Assembly: GCA_965248685.1 (NCBI GenBank)
Contig: CBDFKC010000004.1
Location: forward strand, 310,001 to 374,000
Reading direction: 5' to 3'
DNA length: 64,000 nucleotides
Source of the DNA: VYFG01 sp965248685
Lineage (GTDB): Bacteria; Pseudomonadota; Gammaproteobacteria; Arenicellales; Poriferihabitantaceae
This document shows, piece after piece, positions 1 to 8,165 of this stretch; position 1 is the stretch's first letter, and each line of letters opens with the position of its first letter. Made by a program: the position numbers and the translations under genes. The notes below the pieces were generated by a model. That model saw only the letters and a list, made by a program, of their open reading frames with translations, did no database searches and was not told the origin of the DNA.

Positions 1-611
1 GGCTGGGCCCCGGGTCGACCCAGATTATGTACCCAGCGGTAAATTAAATCTGCACCGGCGCTTCCGGACAGCTCAGGGTGAAATTGACAAGCCAGAATTC
101 GACCGCGCTCCATGCCGGCGATAAACTTATCACCATAAGTGCTCCAGGCAATTGCCCAGCCAGGTGGTGGGTCCTTGAGGCAGTAAGAATTGGCATAGGC
201 GACGATTGTCGGATCGAGCCACCGACATCCAGACTCTGGCGCTATCGCATTCCATCCGAGCTGGGGAACCCGCTTGTTGCCAGGCAGTTTTTGGCAATGC
301 CCGGGTATGATGCCCAATCCCGCAACGCCTTCACATTCATCACTCGATTGGGTCAGCATTTGCATACCGAGACAGATCGCGAGCAGCGGTTTTCCATTCG
401 CGGTCTGGTGAATTATTGCATCGGCAAGCCCGGTTTCACGCAACCTGGAAATGCCCGGACCAAATGCGCCCACCCCTGGCAGAACGATATGGCTGGCTAT
501 AGCCAGTTGCTTCGGATCATTGGTGATGGTGGCTTCGATCTCGAGGTTTCGAATAGCTGAATTTATCGACGCAAGATTAGCGACCCCTGAATCGACTATT
601 ACGACGTTCAT
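1..611 (-). CDS. hisH: Imidazole glycerol phosphate synthase, glutaminase subunit HisH (3' end cut by window edge)
   Basis: Glutamine amidotransferase subunit that supplies ammonia to HisF for imidazole ring formation in histidine biosynthesis. The reverse strand reads open from an ATG at 611 to the edge (203 codons), beginning MNVVIVDSGVANLASI as HisH does. The class I amidotransferase nucleophile is C80 in the AICLGMQ motif, and the His/Glu pair is H178/E180 in FHPELSG. Only the last few residues should be missing, since family members are about 200-215 residues. The start codon overlaps the hisB stop by four bases (ATGA), indicating translational coupling in the his operon. No frameshift is seen. 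The overlapping plus-strand frame at 78-560 is a shadow. Confidence 0.95.
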   Translation of the reverse strand, partial: MNVVIVDSGVANLASINSAIRNLEIEATITNDPKQLAIASHIVLPGVGAFGPGISRLRETGLADAIIHQTANGKPLLAICLGMQMLTQSSDECEGVAGLGIIPGHCQKLPGNKRVPQLGWNAIAPESGCRWLDPTIVAYANSYCLKDPPPGWAIAWSTYGDKFIAGMERGRILACQFHPELSGSAGADLIYRWVHNLGRPGAQ

Positions 612-1213
612 TGAATTTCAGCGTCCGCGATAACGCCTTTGGTGGAAGGTATGTCCTGAAACTCGGATCTAGCTACTGCCTGTCGAAGCGCCAATGCCAC
701 TGCCTTAAACCCGGCCTCGGCCCGGTGGTGATCATTGTCACCTTTAAGCATATCCAGATGCAGGCTGATCCGCGCGTTCATGGCCAGAGACTGAAAGATA
801 TGCGGAATATTTTCGCAAGACAATTGACCCAACCGTTCCCGCTTTAACCCGAGATTTATCGCAGCATAGGGTCGACCGGAAATATCTACCACCGCCCGGG
901 CCAATGCTTCGTCAAGTGGCACGTAAGCGAAGCCGAACCGTTGAATTCCTGCACAGTCACCAAGGGCCTGGTTGAGAGCTGATCCAAGCGCCAGGGCACA
1001 ATCTTCTGTAGTGTGATGATCATCAATTTCGACATCTCCGATTGCGTTAAGAGTCAGGTCGAAGCGGGCATGGCGGGCCAATGCAGTCAGCATATGATCG
1101 AGAAAACCAATGCCGGTATGTATTTTGGCTTCTCCTCGGCCATCGATATTGAGGCTTAGGTCAATTTTTGTTTCAGATGTTTGGCGCTGGATGGTGATAA
1201 TTCTTGAATTCAT
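608..1213 (-). CDS. hisB: Imidazoleglycerol-phosphate dehydratase (monofunctional)
   Basis: Dehydrates imidazole glycerol phosphate to imidazole acetol phosphate in histidine synthesis. At 201 residues it is the dehydratase alone, without the N-terminal histidinol-phosphatase domain of the enterobacterial bifunctional protein. The two metal-binding histidine motifs are visible: DDHHTTED at residues 64-71 and HHRAEA at 162-167. The gene starts one base after the hisC stop and its own stop overlaps the hisH start, so hisC, hisB and hisH are tightly packed. Expression should follow the his attenuator at 3242-3275. Confidence 0.97.
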   Translation of the reverse strand: MNSRIITIQRQTSETKIDLSLNIDGRGEAKIHTGIGFLDHMLTALARHARFDLTLNAIGDVEIDDHHTTEDCALALGSALNQALGDCAGIQRFGFAYVPLDEALARAVVDISGRPYAAINLGLKRERLGQLSCENIPHIFQSLAMNARISLHLDMLKGDNDHHRAEAGFKAVALALRQAVARSEFQDIPSTKGVIADAEIQ

Positions 1214-1214
1214 T

Positions 1215-2303
1215 TTAGTTGGTTACCGGGTTGGCTTTCGGTTGAGCATTAATTGCCGTGGGTAGTGCTTTATCGAAGGCGTATATCAATCTATCGAAGT
1301 TATCCTGGTCTCCCGGAATGGAAATTCGGAGACAGGATTGAATCGCGGGGCGATTCGCAAATCTTCGCACCAGGATGTCTTGAGCCTCAAGGCATTGCAC
1401 TACGTCATCGGCTCGGTTTGCGAAGTCGGCAAACAGAAAGTTAGCCTGAGATTCGGCGACCACCAATCCTTTATTGACCAGATACTCCTGTAATAATGGA
1501 CGGAGTCTGCGAACTTCAGCAATATGATTTCGAAATTCGAGATCATTACTCAATAGTCGTCGCTCGGTTATCGCCAGAGAAAGTCCGGATACCGGGTAAG
1601 GGCTACCGGCACTGGTCAGGGTTTCGATTATTGGCTTACTCGCGACCGCATAGCCGACTCTGCAACCAGCCAGACCCCAGGCCTTTGAGAAGGTGCGTAT
1701 CACAATTAAATTCGGAAATTCGAGAACTCTGTTGGTTAAATCCTCGTCGGCATAATCCGCGTACACGTGGTCGAGTACAACCGCGGTATTGCCAGCCATA
1801 TGGCATAATTTTTCCAACTCTTCCGCGGTTATGGTCAGACCGGTTGGGTTGTTCGGCGAGGTAATAAATATTGCAGCGGTGGATTCGGATATGTTGCTGA
1901 TTATTGACGCCATGGGGAACTGCTTTTCCCAGGGGACCGGAACGATAGTGGCACCGGCGATCTCGCCATAACGGCGCAACATTTCAAATTCGGGAACCGG
2001 CAATATCATTTCCCGATCGGGCCCGAGGAATGTGCGGCAACAGCGATCCAGTGCGTCATCAGCTCCCGCTGTGACAACAATCTGTTGTGGCGCTACACCG
2101 AGGTAATTTGCGATGGCCAGGCGTAGGGAATCGTCGTCGGGATATTCTCTGATTAACGAGATATCTTCTTGCCCGAGGGCCGACAGTAATTGTCCCGGCG
2201 GCAGGCTTCCTTCATTACTATTGAGGCGTAAAACGCCTGGCCTGGAAGCTCGAGGCTTCTGGTAGGGGCGCGTCGGGATACGGCTATTGCTAGGTATGGT
2301 CAT
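1215..2303 (-). CDS. hisC: Histidinol-phosphate aminotransferase
   Basis: PLP-dependent fold-type I aminotransferase converting imidazole acetol phosphate and glutamate to histidinol phosphate. The protein has 362 residues, usual for HisC. Family signatures are the N-terminal LNSNEG, the SPNNPTG motif near 149-155, and the Schiff-base lysine K207 in TFSKAWG, followed by the GCRVGY segment. It lies 12 bases after hisG and one base before hisB. In many Gammaproteobacteria hisD sits between hisG and hisC; here it is absent, so histidinol dehydrogenase must be encoded elsewhere. HisC-like enzymes can act on other amino acids, but the operon makes histidine the safe assignment. Confidence 0.96.
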   Translation of the reverse strand: MTIPSNSRIPTRPYQKPRASRPGVLRLNSNEGSLPPGQLLSALGQEDISLIREYPDDDSLRLAIANYLGVAPQQIVVTAGADDALDRCCRTFLGPDREMILPVPEFEMLRRYGEIAGATIVPVPWEKQFPMASIISNISESTAAIFITSPNNPTGLTITAEELEKLCHMAGNTAVVLDHVYADYADEDLTNRVLEFPNLIVIRTFSKAWGLAGCRVGYAVASKPIIETLTSAGSPYPVSGLSLAITERRLLSNDLEFRNHIAEVRRLRPLLQEYLVNKGLVVAESQANFLFADFANRADDVVQCLEAQDILVRRFANRPAIQSCLRISIPGDQDNFDRLIYAFDKALPTAINAQPKANPVTN

Positions 2304-2315
2304 TAGCGTATCCCT

Positions 2316-3197
2316 TTAGCTTATGATTTGGGCAATATTACTTACCACGATGTCAGTACCCCCTGATCCTTTTATCCTTGGAATCAGGGTGGCCAGGTCG
2401 CTGCGCGGTACCGCAGCCTTGATTGCATAGCCGTTATCCCCAAACAGCGGTGATACCGTGACTTCGCGCATGCAGGGTATTAATTTGACTAAACCATCGA
2501 GCCGTTCAGCAGAAGAATTAACCTCGATCATGACCCGCTGACGCGCCTGTAAAACACTCTCCAATAGCAAGGTAAAATCTTCGATTTGGTCGCGCAGCTT
2601 TGTATCGTCCATTGATTTGGGACTGGCGTACAGTCTGGTGGATGACTCCATTAAAGTCTCGATAATGACCAGGTCATTGGCTCGCAGGGTTGATCCGGTC
2701 GACGTGTTGTCGACTACCATATCAGCGTCTTCCGGTGGAAAAACCTCGGTTGCACCATAAGATCGAACAAATTCACCATTGATTCCACGGCGGGAAATCC
2801 AGTTCCGGGTTATGCGTTGGTATTCTGATGCAATGATCATTTTTCGATCAGGATATTGGCCGGTATCGTCAACCAAAGACTCCGGAGCGGCAGCAACAAC
2901 CTTCACCGTATCTAGTTCCGTATCGAGCAACTCGATTACCTCAACATCGAGTTCTGCAACCCAGTCAGCGCCGGCGAATCCGAGATCTCTTCTGCCCAGG
3001 CCGAGCATCTCGATAATATTTTGTGGCTTCATAATCTTTACCTGAGTGTTGGGTAAAGATATTTTCGGTCGATAACTCCTTACCGTTGGGGTGATTGATA
3101 TACCCGCGTCCCGCAGCAGTGAATTTACGCCGTTTTCCATACGCCCCTTGGGAAGCGCAAGTTTGAGCCAGTTGTCTGGAGAAGTTTCTTGAATCAT
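2316..3197 (-). CDS. hisG: ATP phosphoribosyltransferase, long form
   Basis: First committed enzyme of histidine synthesis, joining ATP and PRPP. The 293-residue length matches the long, homohexameric form with a C-terminal ACT-like regulatory domain that binds histidine, rather than the short form that needs HisZ. The N-terminus has LALPKGRM, and the PRPP-binding loop is DNTSTGSTLRAN in the middle. The C-terminal third (from about residue 220) carries the regulatory region ending GSGGTDIVVSNIAQI. It is the first enzyme gene after the hisL leader and attenuator; a CAGGA ribosome-binding site precedes its ATG. Long-form HisG gives feedback inhibition in addition to the transcriptional attenuation seen upstream. 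Confidence 0.96.
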   Translation of the reverse strand: MIQETSPDNWLKLALPKGRMENGVNSLLRDAGISITPTVRSYRPKISLPNTQVKIMKPQNIIEMLGLGRRDLGFAGADWVAELDVEVIELLDTELDTVKVVAAAPESLVDDTGQYPDRKMIIASEYQRITRNWISRRGINGEFVRSYGATEVFPPEDADMVVDNTSTGSTLRANDLVIIETLMESSTRLYASPKSMDDTKLRDQIEDFTLLLESVLQARQRVMIEVNSSAERLDGLVKLIPCMREVTVSPLFGDNGYAIKAAVPRSDLATLIPRIKGSGGTDIVVSNIAQIIS

Positions 3198-3241
3198 TTT
3201 CCGGTCCTGATAGGGGGCCGGTCAAAAAAAGCAGGCGGGAT

Positions 3242-3275
3242 AAAAAAACGCCGGCTCTTTCGAGACCGGCGTTTT
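3242..3275 (-). terminator. his operon attenuator (Rho-independent terminator)
   Basis: On the minus strand, AAAACGCCGG plus CTC pairs with GAG plus CCGGCGTTTT around a GAAA tetraloop. This makes a 13-bp stem with one bulged T, followed by a run of seven T (3242-3248). It lies 25 bases after the hisL stop and 44 bases before the hisG ATG, the place expected for a his attenuator. The 5' arm (3262-3271) can instead pair with sequence inside hisL. Confidence 0.93.
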
Positions 3276-3320
3276 AGAATATAGTTAATTTAAATTTTAG
3301 CTAAAACAGACACCGACCTC
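3262..3320 (-). promoter_or_regulatory. his antiterminator pairing
   Basis: The RNA segment GAGGUCGGUG inside hisL (3311-3320, codons 16-19) can pair over all ten positions, three of them G-U, with CGCCGGUCUC (3262-3271), the 5' arm of the attenuator stem. The two structures are mutually exclusive. Ribosome stalling on the His codons at 3331-3348 would leave GAGGUCGGUG free and favour antitermination. A short alternative hairpin AUCU-CGGG-AGGU could sequester it when translation runs on. The pairings were worked out by hand; energies were not computed. Confidence 0.75.
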
Positions 3321-3366
3321 CCGAGATGGGATGATGGTGGTGGTGATGGAATGCGCTGAAATTCAT
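3301..3366 (-). CDS. hisL: his operon leader peptide
   Basis: A 21-residue leader, MNFSAFHHHHHHPISGGRCLF, with six consecutive His codons at 3331-3348, closely resembling the seven-His leader of enterobacterial his operons. It ends 25 bases before the attenuator stem. Low charged tRNA-His should stall the ribosome on the His run and allow hisG transcription. The frame is open further upstream (to 3510, 69 codons), but the ATG at 3366 gives the canonical leader size and sits immediately after a good promoter. That promoter would start the transcript within a few bases of this ATG, so the leader peptide may be translated from a leaderless mRNA; no Shine-Dalgarno is visible. Confidence 0.92.
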   Translation of the reverse strand: MNFSAFHHHHHHPISGGRCLF

Positions 3367-3373
3367 GGCGTAG

Positions 3374-3402
3374 AGTATGGGGTGGCGACGTAGGGTAGTC
3401 AA
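3374..3402 (-). promoter_or_regulatory. his operon promoter (sigma-70 type)
   Basis: Reading the minus strand, TTGACT (3397-3402) and CATACT (3374-3379) are separated by 17 bases, matching the -35 and -10 boxes at 5/6 and 4/6 positions. The predicted start falls near 3366-3368, at or just before the hisL ATG. Confidence 0.7.
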
Positions 3403-3458
3403 GAGATTTAATTCAATGTAAATAAAGTTAACCGGCGCCTGTCCAACCGCTCCTGGAA

Positions 3459-4646
3459 CTATCCTAGCGCCCCGCCTGCCATCGAAAGGCCCCAGGCATC
3501 GTGGTTGCATTCTGCCGCGAGCCTGCGCAGGGTATTGTGAAATTCATCACGGTTCACGGAGCATTGTTGCAAATGTCTTTGTCCTGCCGCGGGATTAAAT
3601 CCGGTACGTCCATGCAGGATTCGCTGATTATCAAATATATTTAGATCGCCAGGCTGCATCAGGCAAGTGAATGCTTGCCCCTCTGTATTAATAATATTCC
3701 AAAATGCTTTGATTGCCTGGTAAACCGGTTCGATATACTGTTCAGGTAGATCCTGGGGTGGAATGGTTCTGTCGGTAAATCGAATCCCTTCAACGTTGCC
3801 ATCAATGTCGGTGACAATAATGCGGCCGCGAGCCCGCATATCTTCTTCGGGTAACGCCAGTCGCTGAAACAGAACCGGCACGCTGGATAAAATATCAAAA
3901 CACGCCGGATGATGTTGCCTCAGTAATTCTGCAGCATGGAAACCGTCGACCAAAATAGATTCGCCGTTTCCGTCAGAGGCCGCTCTCAAACAATGAAAAA
4001 ATGTGATGCCCGGTGGCGCATGGCGGTAACTTTCATCGGTATGGGGACCAAGATATGCACCGGTATTGGACCCGAGAGTGACATTTGATTCGGTTTTAAC
4101 GTCAAAAATCCGGCCGTAGTTATTGACCTGAATCGGGCCGAAACGATCGGCAATGGTAGCGATGGTATCTGGTTCCGTGGGTACATTGGTTAGCCTGGCG
4201 ACACCAAAATCCCGCACCGCCAGAAAAATATCTAAGACCGACTTTGTGTCGAAAATGCTGGAGAATTCGAAAACCGGAATGTCTTTAGTGGAATTTACAT
4301 TCCACAGTTTCGGCTGGCTTTGACGCCGCGCCCGCGCCCGGGTGTCGTATGCGCTTTGCTTCAGTGTTGGTATGTGATGGGTTGTATCAATATCGTTATC
4401 ACTCCAGTGGATGGATAAAAAATCACCTTCTATTTGCCAACCCAGTATTTTCAAAGTTGCGGGATCGTCCGGCAGCAGCGCAATTTTATTTGACGTGTCA
4501 TTGGGCATTCCGTGGGGACATTGCCCGCTATGACGTAACCAGACATAATGATATGAACTGGAATTTCCGTCCGGCCAAACCAGGGTTAATTTACGATTAG
4601 TCTCATCTAAATTGATTCTGTCTGACGCGGCTGTTGCACTATTCAT
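3459..4646 (-). CDS. Gamma-butyrobetaine dioxygenase-like Fe(II)/2-oxoglutarate oxygenase
   Basis: A 395-residue non-haem iron, 2-oxoglutarate-dependent oxygenase of the TauD/gamma-butyrobetaine hydroxylase group. Residues 10-100 form the GBBH-like N-terminal domain (DUF971-like, WLRHSGQCPH); the rest is the TauD double-stranded beta-helix. The iron ligands are H202 and D204 in GPHTDESYR and H345 in RILHGRTGF. Human BBOX1 uses a Cys-rich N-terminal zinc site; only C43 and a few histidines are obvious here, so zinc binding is uncertain. Likely substrates are gamma-butyrobetaine or a related trimethylammonium compound, giving carnitine or a hydroxylated betaine; the betaine transporters further along fit this. 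The gene is monocistronic, upstream of the his promoter. Confidence 0.8.
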   Translation of the reverse strand: MNSATAASDRINLDETNRKLTLVWPDGNSSSYHYVWLRHSGQCPHGMPNDTSNKIALLPDDPATLKILGWQIEGDFLSIHWSDNDIDTTHHIPTLKQSAYDTRARARRQSQPKLWNVNSTKDIPVFEFSSIFDTKSVLDIFLAVRDFGVARLTNVPTEPDTIATIADRFGPIQVNNYGRIFDVKTESNVTLGSNTGAYLGPHTDESYRHAPPGITFFHCLRAASDGNGESILVDGFHAAELLRQHHPACFDILSSVPVLFQRLALPEEDMRARGRIIVTDIDGNVEGIRFTDRTIPPQDLPEQYIEPVYQAIKAFWNIINTEGQAFTCLMQPGDLNIFDNQRILHGRTGFNPAAGQRHLQQCSVNRDEFHNTLRRLAAECNHDAWGLSMAGGALG

Positions 4647-4871
4647 CTGAAAATTCTCTGGATTTATTTCCGGAGCATGATGCTGGTTGGAGTAACTGGA
4701 TCATGACTGGTATTAATATTCGCCATCAGGATAAATATCAATTAATTATATCGTCAAATTAGCTTTCGGTCAGACAAGTCCTGGTAGTTGGACCCGACGA
4801 AGTCAGGTATATTACCAACTGAAGAATAATAATATTCGGCGTACCGGGGATTATCGCAAGCAAATATAAAG

Positions 4872-6896
4872 GTGCAATCAAAACCAATTACAAAAAGCTT
4901 TCTGTTCGCCGGAGTATTAAGCTTCGGGATATTAGTCCTGTTCTGGGCGATGGGCGGTTTGAAGATATTCAATGGTACCGAGGACCGGCTTACCGACTTA
5001 AAGATGTTGCTGCGGGACGATACCGTGGAAGAAGTGCCGATAGTGCTAATTTGGATAGACGATCCATCGGTAAAAGACTATGGATTTCGCTCGCCCACAC
5101 CAAGAAAACTACTCGCTGATTTGATCCAGGATCTATCCAGTAAAGGACCGAAGGTAATTGCCTTAGATTTTTTATTTGATCTACCGCACATTCCCGAACA
5201 AGACGAAGCATTGGTGTCGTCGCTGGAAAGAGGCGGTGTTCCCGTAGTAATCACTTCTCCCGAGCTTGGTTCCGCCGAGGACCTGACTCTGCATAATAAA
5301 ATTAACCTGATGCCAGCGCTAAAAAACTATCCATTGGTGGGTTTTTCCGAAGTTAGAACAGGATCTGGGGACATTGTAAGGTGGCTACGTGTGGGGAAAT
5401 CGGATCTCGAAACCGGTTCTCTGGTGGCGCAGACATACTCCGCATATAGTGGAGTCGATATTAATAGCGTCGAGCTTCCATCTAATCGGATTGCGCCGGG
5501 CTGGATCAGGCTCAATTTCTGGACCGAACCATCGGCCCTGAGTTCACGTACGCCGGCGTTTCAGAATTTCTCCGCCCAGGAAGTGACTTTTCTGCCGAGA
5601 CAAATATTCGAAGACAAAATTGTTTTGATTGGGTCGGGGATTGAAGACCTGGGAGACACTTTTCTATCACCATTTAGCACCCAGAAAAACAATAATCGGG
5701 TGTTATTTGGGGTGGAAATTCATGCGCTAGCGCTGGAAATGTTATTGCATAAACGATTCTTGCATGAGCTTCCAACCAGTAGATTCTATATGATGTTGTG
5801 GTGTGCATTGGTATTGGTCATCGTCGGCGCACTCTATTTGAGGCCACTAGTTTCGGTACCACTATTTTTGGTGGTTGCTATTGCCTGGGTGGTTATTAGT
5901 TTTAAATATTTTAATTACAATGGCATAATGATTCCTGTTGTGGGCCCCTGGTTGACGCTGTTGGGCACTTTCTTGTTTGCTCAAACCGGAGCGATAATTA
6001 AAGGGCAAAAGCAGACCAAGTTTATTCGTTCGACATTTAAACGATATGTCAGTCCGGATGTGGTAGAAACCTTGTTGAAAAACCCCGAAAAGTTGGAACT
6101 CGGAGGGCAACAGTTACCGGTAACCATCGTATTCACCGACATCGAAGGGTTTACCACTATTTCGGAAGATCTTTCCCCGGCAAGGATGGTCGAGTTGCTT
6201 AACGAATATCTTGATGAGATGAATGGTCCGATTTTCGAACAACGAGGCACTCTGGATAAATACATTGGAGACGCAATTATGGTGTTTTATGGAGCGCCAT
6301 TGCCCCAGTCAGATCAAGCCGACCGGGCCTGCCGAACTTCAATTTTGATGCAGCAGGCGCTTGCCAATTTGAACGAAAAGTGGCAGAGCCAAAAAATTCA
6401 CCCATTTCGAATGCGGGTAGGAATTAATAGCGCAAAAGTGGTGGTAGGCAATATCGGATCGCATACTAAAATGGACTATACGGTTATTGGCGACGGGGTC
6501 AATCTCGCGGCCAGACTCGAGGCTGCAAATAAGATTTTTGGAACTGAAATTTTAGTTAGTCAGGACACTTTGGAGCGAACAAAGTACAATTTTATCACCC
6601 GTGAACTCGGTAAAATAGTTGTGAAAGGTAAAAGCAAGTCTACTAAAATATTCGAATTATGCGGAGAAAAAGGGTTTGAATATTGCGCCCGGGAAAAGGA
6701 TATAATCGATAATTATGAAAAGGGACTGCAATATTTCTATAAGCAGGATTTTTCTGCAGCAATGAAAATATTTGGCCAACTGTCGGAACAGGGCGATCAA
6801 CCCTCCGGGTTTATTGTTACCCAGTGTGAACATTTTATGGAGAACCCACCTAGTTCGGATTGGGATGGCACTATAATACTAGCTACTAAAGGATAA
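4872..6896 (+). CDS. Membrane adenylate cyclase with extracytoplasmic CHASE2 sensor
   Basis: Class III nucleotide cyclase, 674 residues, GTG start. Order: N-terminal membrane anchor (about 9-29), periplasmic CHASE2 sensor (about 35-300), three membrane segments (about 305-375), then a cytoplasmic cyclase domain (about 412-600) and a short helical tail. Metal-binding aspartates are D423 (FTDIEGFT) and D467. K463 (DKYIGDA) and D541 (VIGDGVN) are the adenine-specifying pair, and N545/R549 stabilise the transition state, so an active adenylate cyclase is expected. It overlaps the next gene by one base (TAATG). CHASE2 cyclases are often paired with FecR-like secreted proteins, and such a protein follows here; the signal sensed is unknown. 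Confidence 0.9.
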   Translation: MQSKPITKSFLFAGVLSFGILVLFWAMGGLKIFNGTEDRLTDLKMLLRDDTVEEVPIVLIWIDDPSVKDYGFRSPTPRKLLADLIQDLSSKGPKVIALDFLFDLPHIPEQDEALVSSLERGGVPVVITSPELGSAEDLTLHNKINLMPALKNYPLVGFSEVRTGSGDIVRWLRVGKSDLETGSLVAQTYSAYSGVDINSVELPSNRIAPGWIRLNFWTEPSALSSRTPAFQNFSAQEVTFLPRQIFEDKIVLIGSGIEDLGDTFLSPFSTQKNNNRVLFGVEIHALALEMLLHKRFLHELPTSRFYMMLWCALVLVIVGALYLRPLVSVPLFLVVAIAWVVISFKYFNYNGIMIPVVGPWLTLLGTFLFAQTGAIIKGQKQTKFIRSTFKRYVSPDVVETLLKNPEKLELGGQQLPVTIVFTDIEGFTTISEDLSPARMVELLNEYLDEMNGPIFEQRGTLDKYIGDAIMVFYGAPLPQSDQADRACRTSILMQQALANLNEKWQSQKIHPFRMRVGINSAKVVVGNIGSHTKMDYTVIGDGVNLAARLEAANKIFGTEILVSQDTLERTKYNFITRELGKIVVKGKSKSTKIFELCGEKGFEYCAREKDIIDNYEKGLQYFYKQDFSAAMKIFGQLSEQGDQPSGFIVTQCEHFMENPPSSDWDGTIILATKG

Positions 6897-7984
6897 TGAC
6901 CATGTTGAGAATAAACAGGCTTTCGGTGATATCAGTTTTTTGTTTCCTGTGGATGTATTGTTTACAGGCGTTTTCAGAAGAAGCAATGGTAATTAGCGTA
7001 ATTGGTCAGGCCTGGGTCCGGGGCGATAGCGGCAGTGAATGGGGTCCACTTGTTCGCGGCGATATGATTGTGGACGGCCAGGAAATCAAGTTTAAAGAAG
7101 AGTCCCTAGTCAGAGCGGTTACTTCTACGGGGGAGTTAAAAATCGTAAAGGAAAATGGCCCGGTTTTGCTTGAGCAAAAAGTAGACGAGGAAAAACGAAG
7201 TAGCCCGATAAATACTCTGAATGATTTCGTAAAAAGCGGCGGCAGGAGCAGGGAGGCTGCAACTCGAACAATCGACAGCGTTCAGGCGGATAATGCTCAG
7301 CATGATTGGGTGCGATATATCCAGGACCCACCCAAGTTAGGAGAAATTGAAGATTTCTTGTCTCTGATTGATTACTACGAAACCAGCGGTCAACCGAATA
7401 GAAGGTGGGCGCTGTTGCAGAGGCTAAGCTCAAATTCTGGGAGTTTTGTCGGGTTTTCCCAACTCAATAGTTCTTTTGAAGCATTAAATGAACCCAATCT
7501 AAATTGGCATGTCATCATTAACTCGGGAACAAAATCTGAAGCAGCCGACAAAGGCAGTAGCGTGGTGGAGGGAGACGGTATTCAAATTAAGGTTGAATCT
7601 GATCAGGAGGTTTTTGTCTACGTGTTTTTTACCACCAAGCCGAATGAGGGAGAGGTCGAATCATTTAAACTTTCTCCACAAAATATTGCGATGGTAGAGA
7701 CAGACACAGGGGCCTGGGAATTTGCCGGATTGTTGGCACCTGAAGATAAATTGGCCCTGCCAAATCCAAATCAGTCATATCGCCTGGATTCGAACCCAGG
7801 ATATGAGTATATATGGGGCTGGGCTTGTCTAGGGCCGGTGGTCAACAAGAACAGGATTGACCAGGCGTTATCTCGAGTCAAACTAAAACTTGCGTCCACA
7901 TCCACCGATATCGCGTCTACTGTAGAACAATCTAGTCCAGAACAATGCCCATATGTGTTCTCGTTGCCCCTTGAGCACAAATAG
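6896..7984 (+). CDS. Secreted FecR-like/DUF4384-like protein paired with the cyclase
   Basis: A 362-residue exported protein with a signal peptide (hydrophobic 11-25, cleavage near AFSEEA). Residues about 30-90 look like a FecR-type module (VISVIGQAWVRGDSG, LVRGDMIVDGQEI). The middle is helical and low in similarity. The C-terminal part (about 205-330) has beta-rich sequence resembling DUF4384-type domains that bear on envelope or kinase-associated proteins (IKVESDQEVFVYVFF). Its start codon overlaps the stop of the CHASE2 cyclase, so the two are co-translated. Inference: it is the periplasmic partner or ligand of the CHASE2 sensor. No enzymatic motif is seen. Confidence 0.6.
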   Translation: MTMLRINRLSVISVFCFLWMYCLQAFSEEAMVISVIGQAWVRGDSGSEWGPLVRGDMIVDGQEIKFKEESLVRAVTSTGELKIVKENGPVLLEQKVDEEKRSSPINTLNDFVKSGGRSREAATRTIDSVQADNAQHDWVRYIQDPPKLGEIEDFLSLIDYYETSGQPNRRWALLQRLSSNSGSFVGFSQLNSSFEALNEPNLNWHVIINSGTKSEAADKGSSVVEGDGIQIKVESDQEVFVYVFFTTKPNEGEVESFKLSPQNIAMVETDTGAWEFAGLLAPEDKLALPNPNQSYRLDSNPGYEYIWGWACLGPVVNKNRIDQALSRVKLKLASTSTDIASTVEQSSPEQCPYVFSLPLEHK

Positions 7985-8165
7985 CTACATGACGTCGAAT
8001 TGGAATTTATATATTAGCTAAGAGTATTGCCGGTCGTTCCCGGACGCTCCAGGTTCCTTAGGTTTATTCCCACAAAGATTTGATTTTGGTTTGGATGACC
8101 GGTGCATGTGTCCGTTGCCACTTGCCTTAAATAAAATTCTACCTCGACATCGTTGAAGTCCTGCA

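Noticed and set aside
3301..3510. 69-residue open frame ending at the His run
   Set aside because: Starts inside the dioxygenase gene; the His-rich end is better explained as the 21-residue hisL leader starting at 3366.
7783..7800. tRNA T-arm-like sequence on the minus strand (CCTGGGTTCGAATCCAGG)
   Set aside because: Lies inside the FecR-like coding sequence, the stem gives an eight-base loop, and no anticodon or acceptor stem is found next to it.
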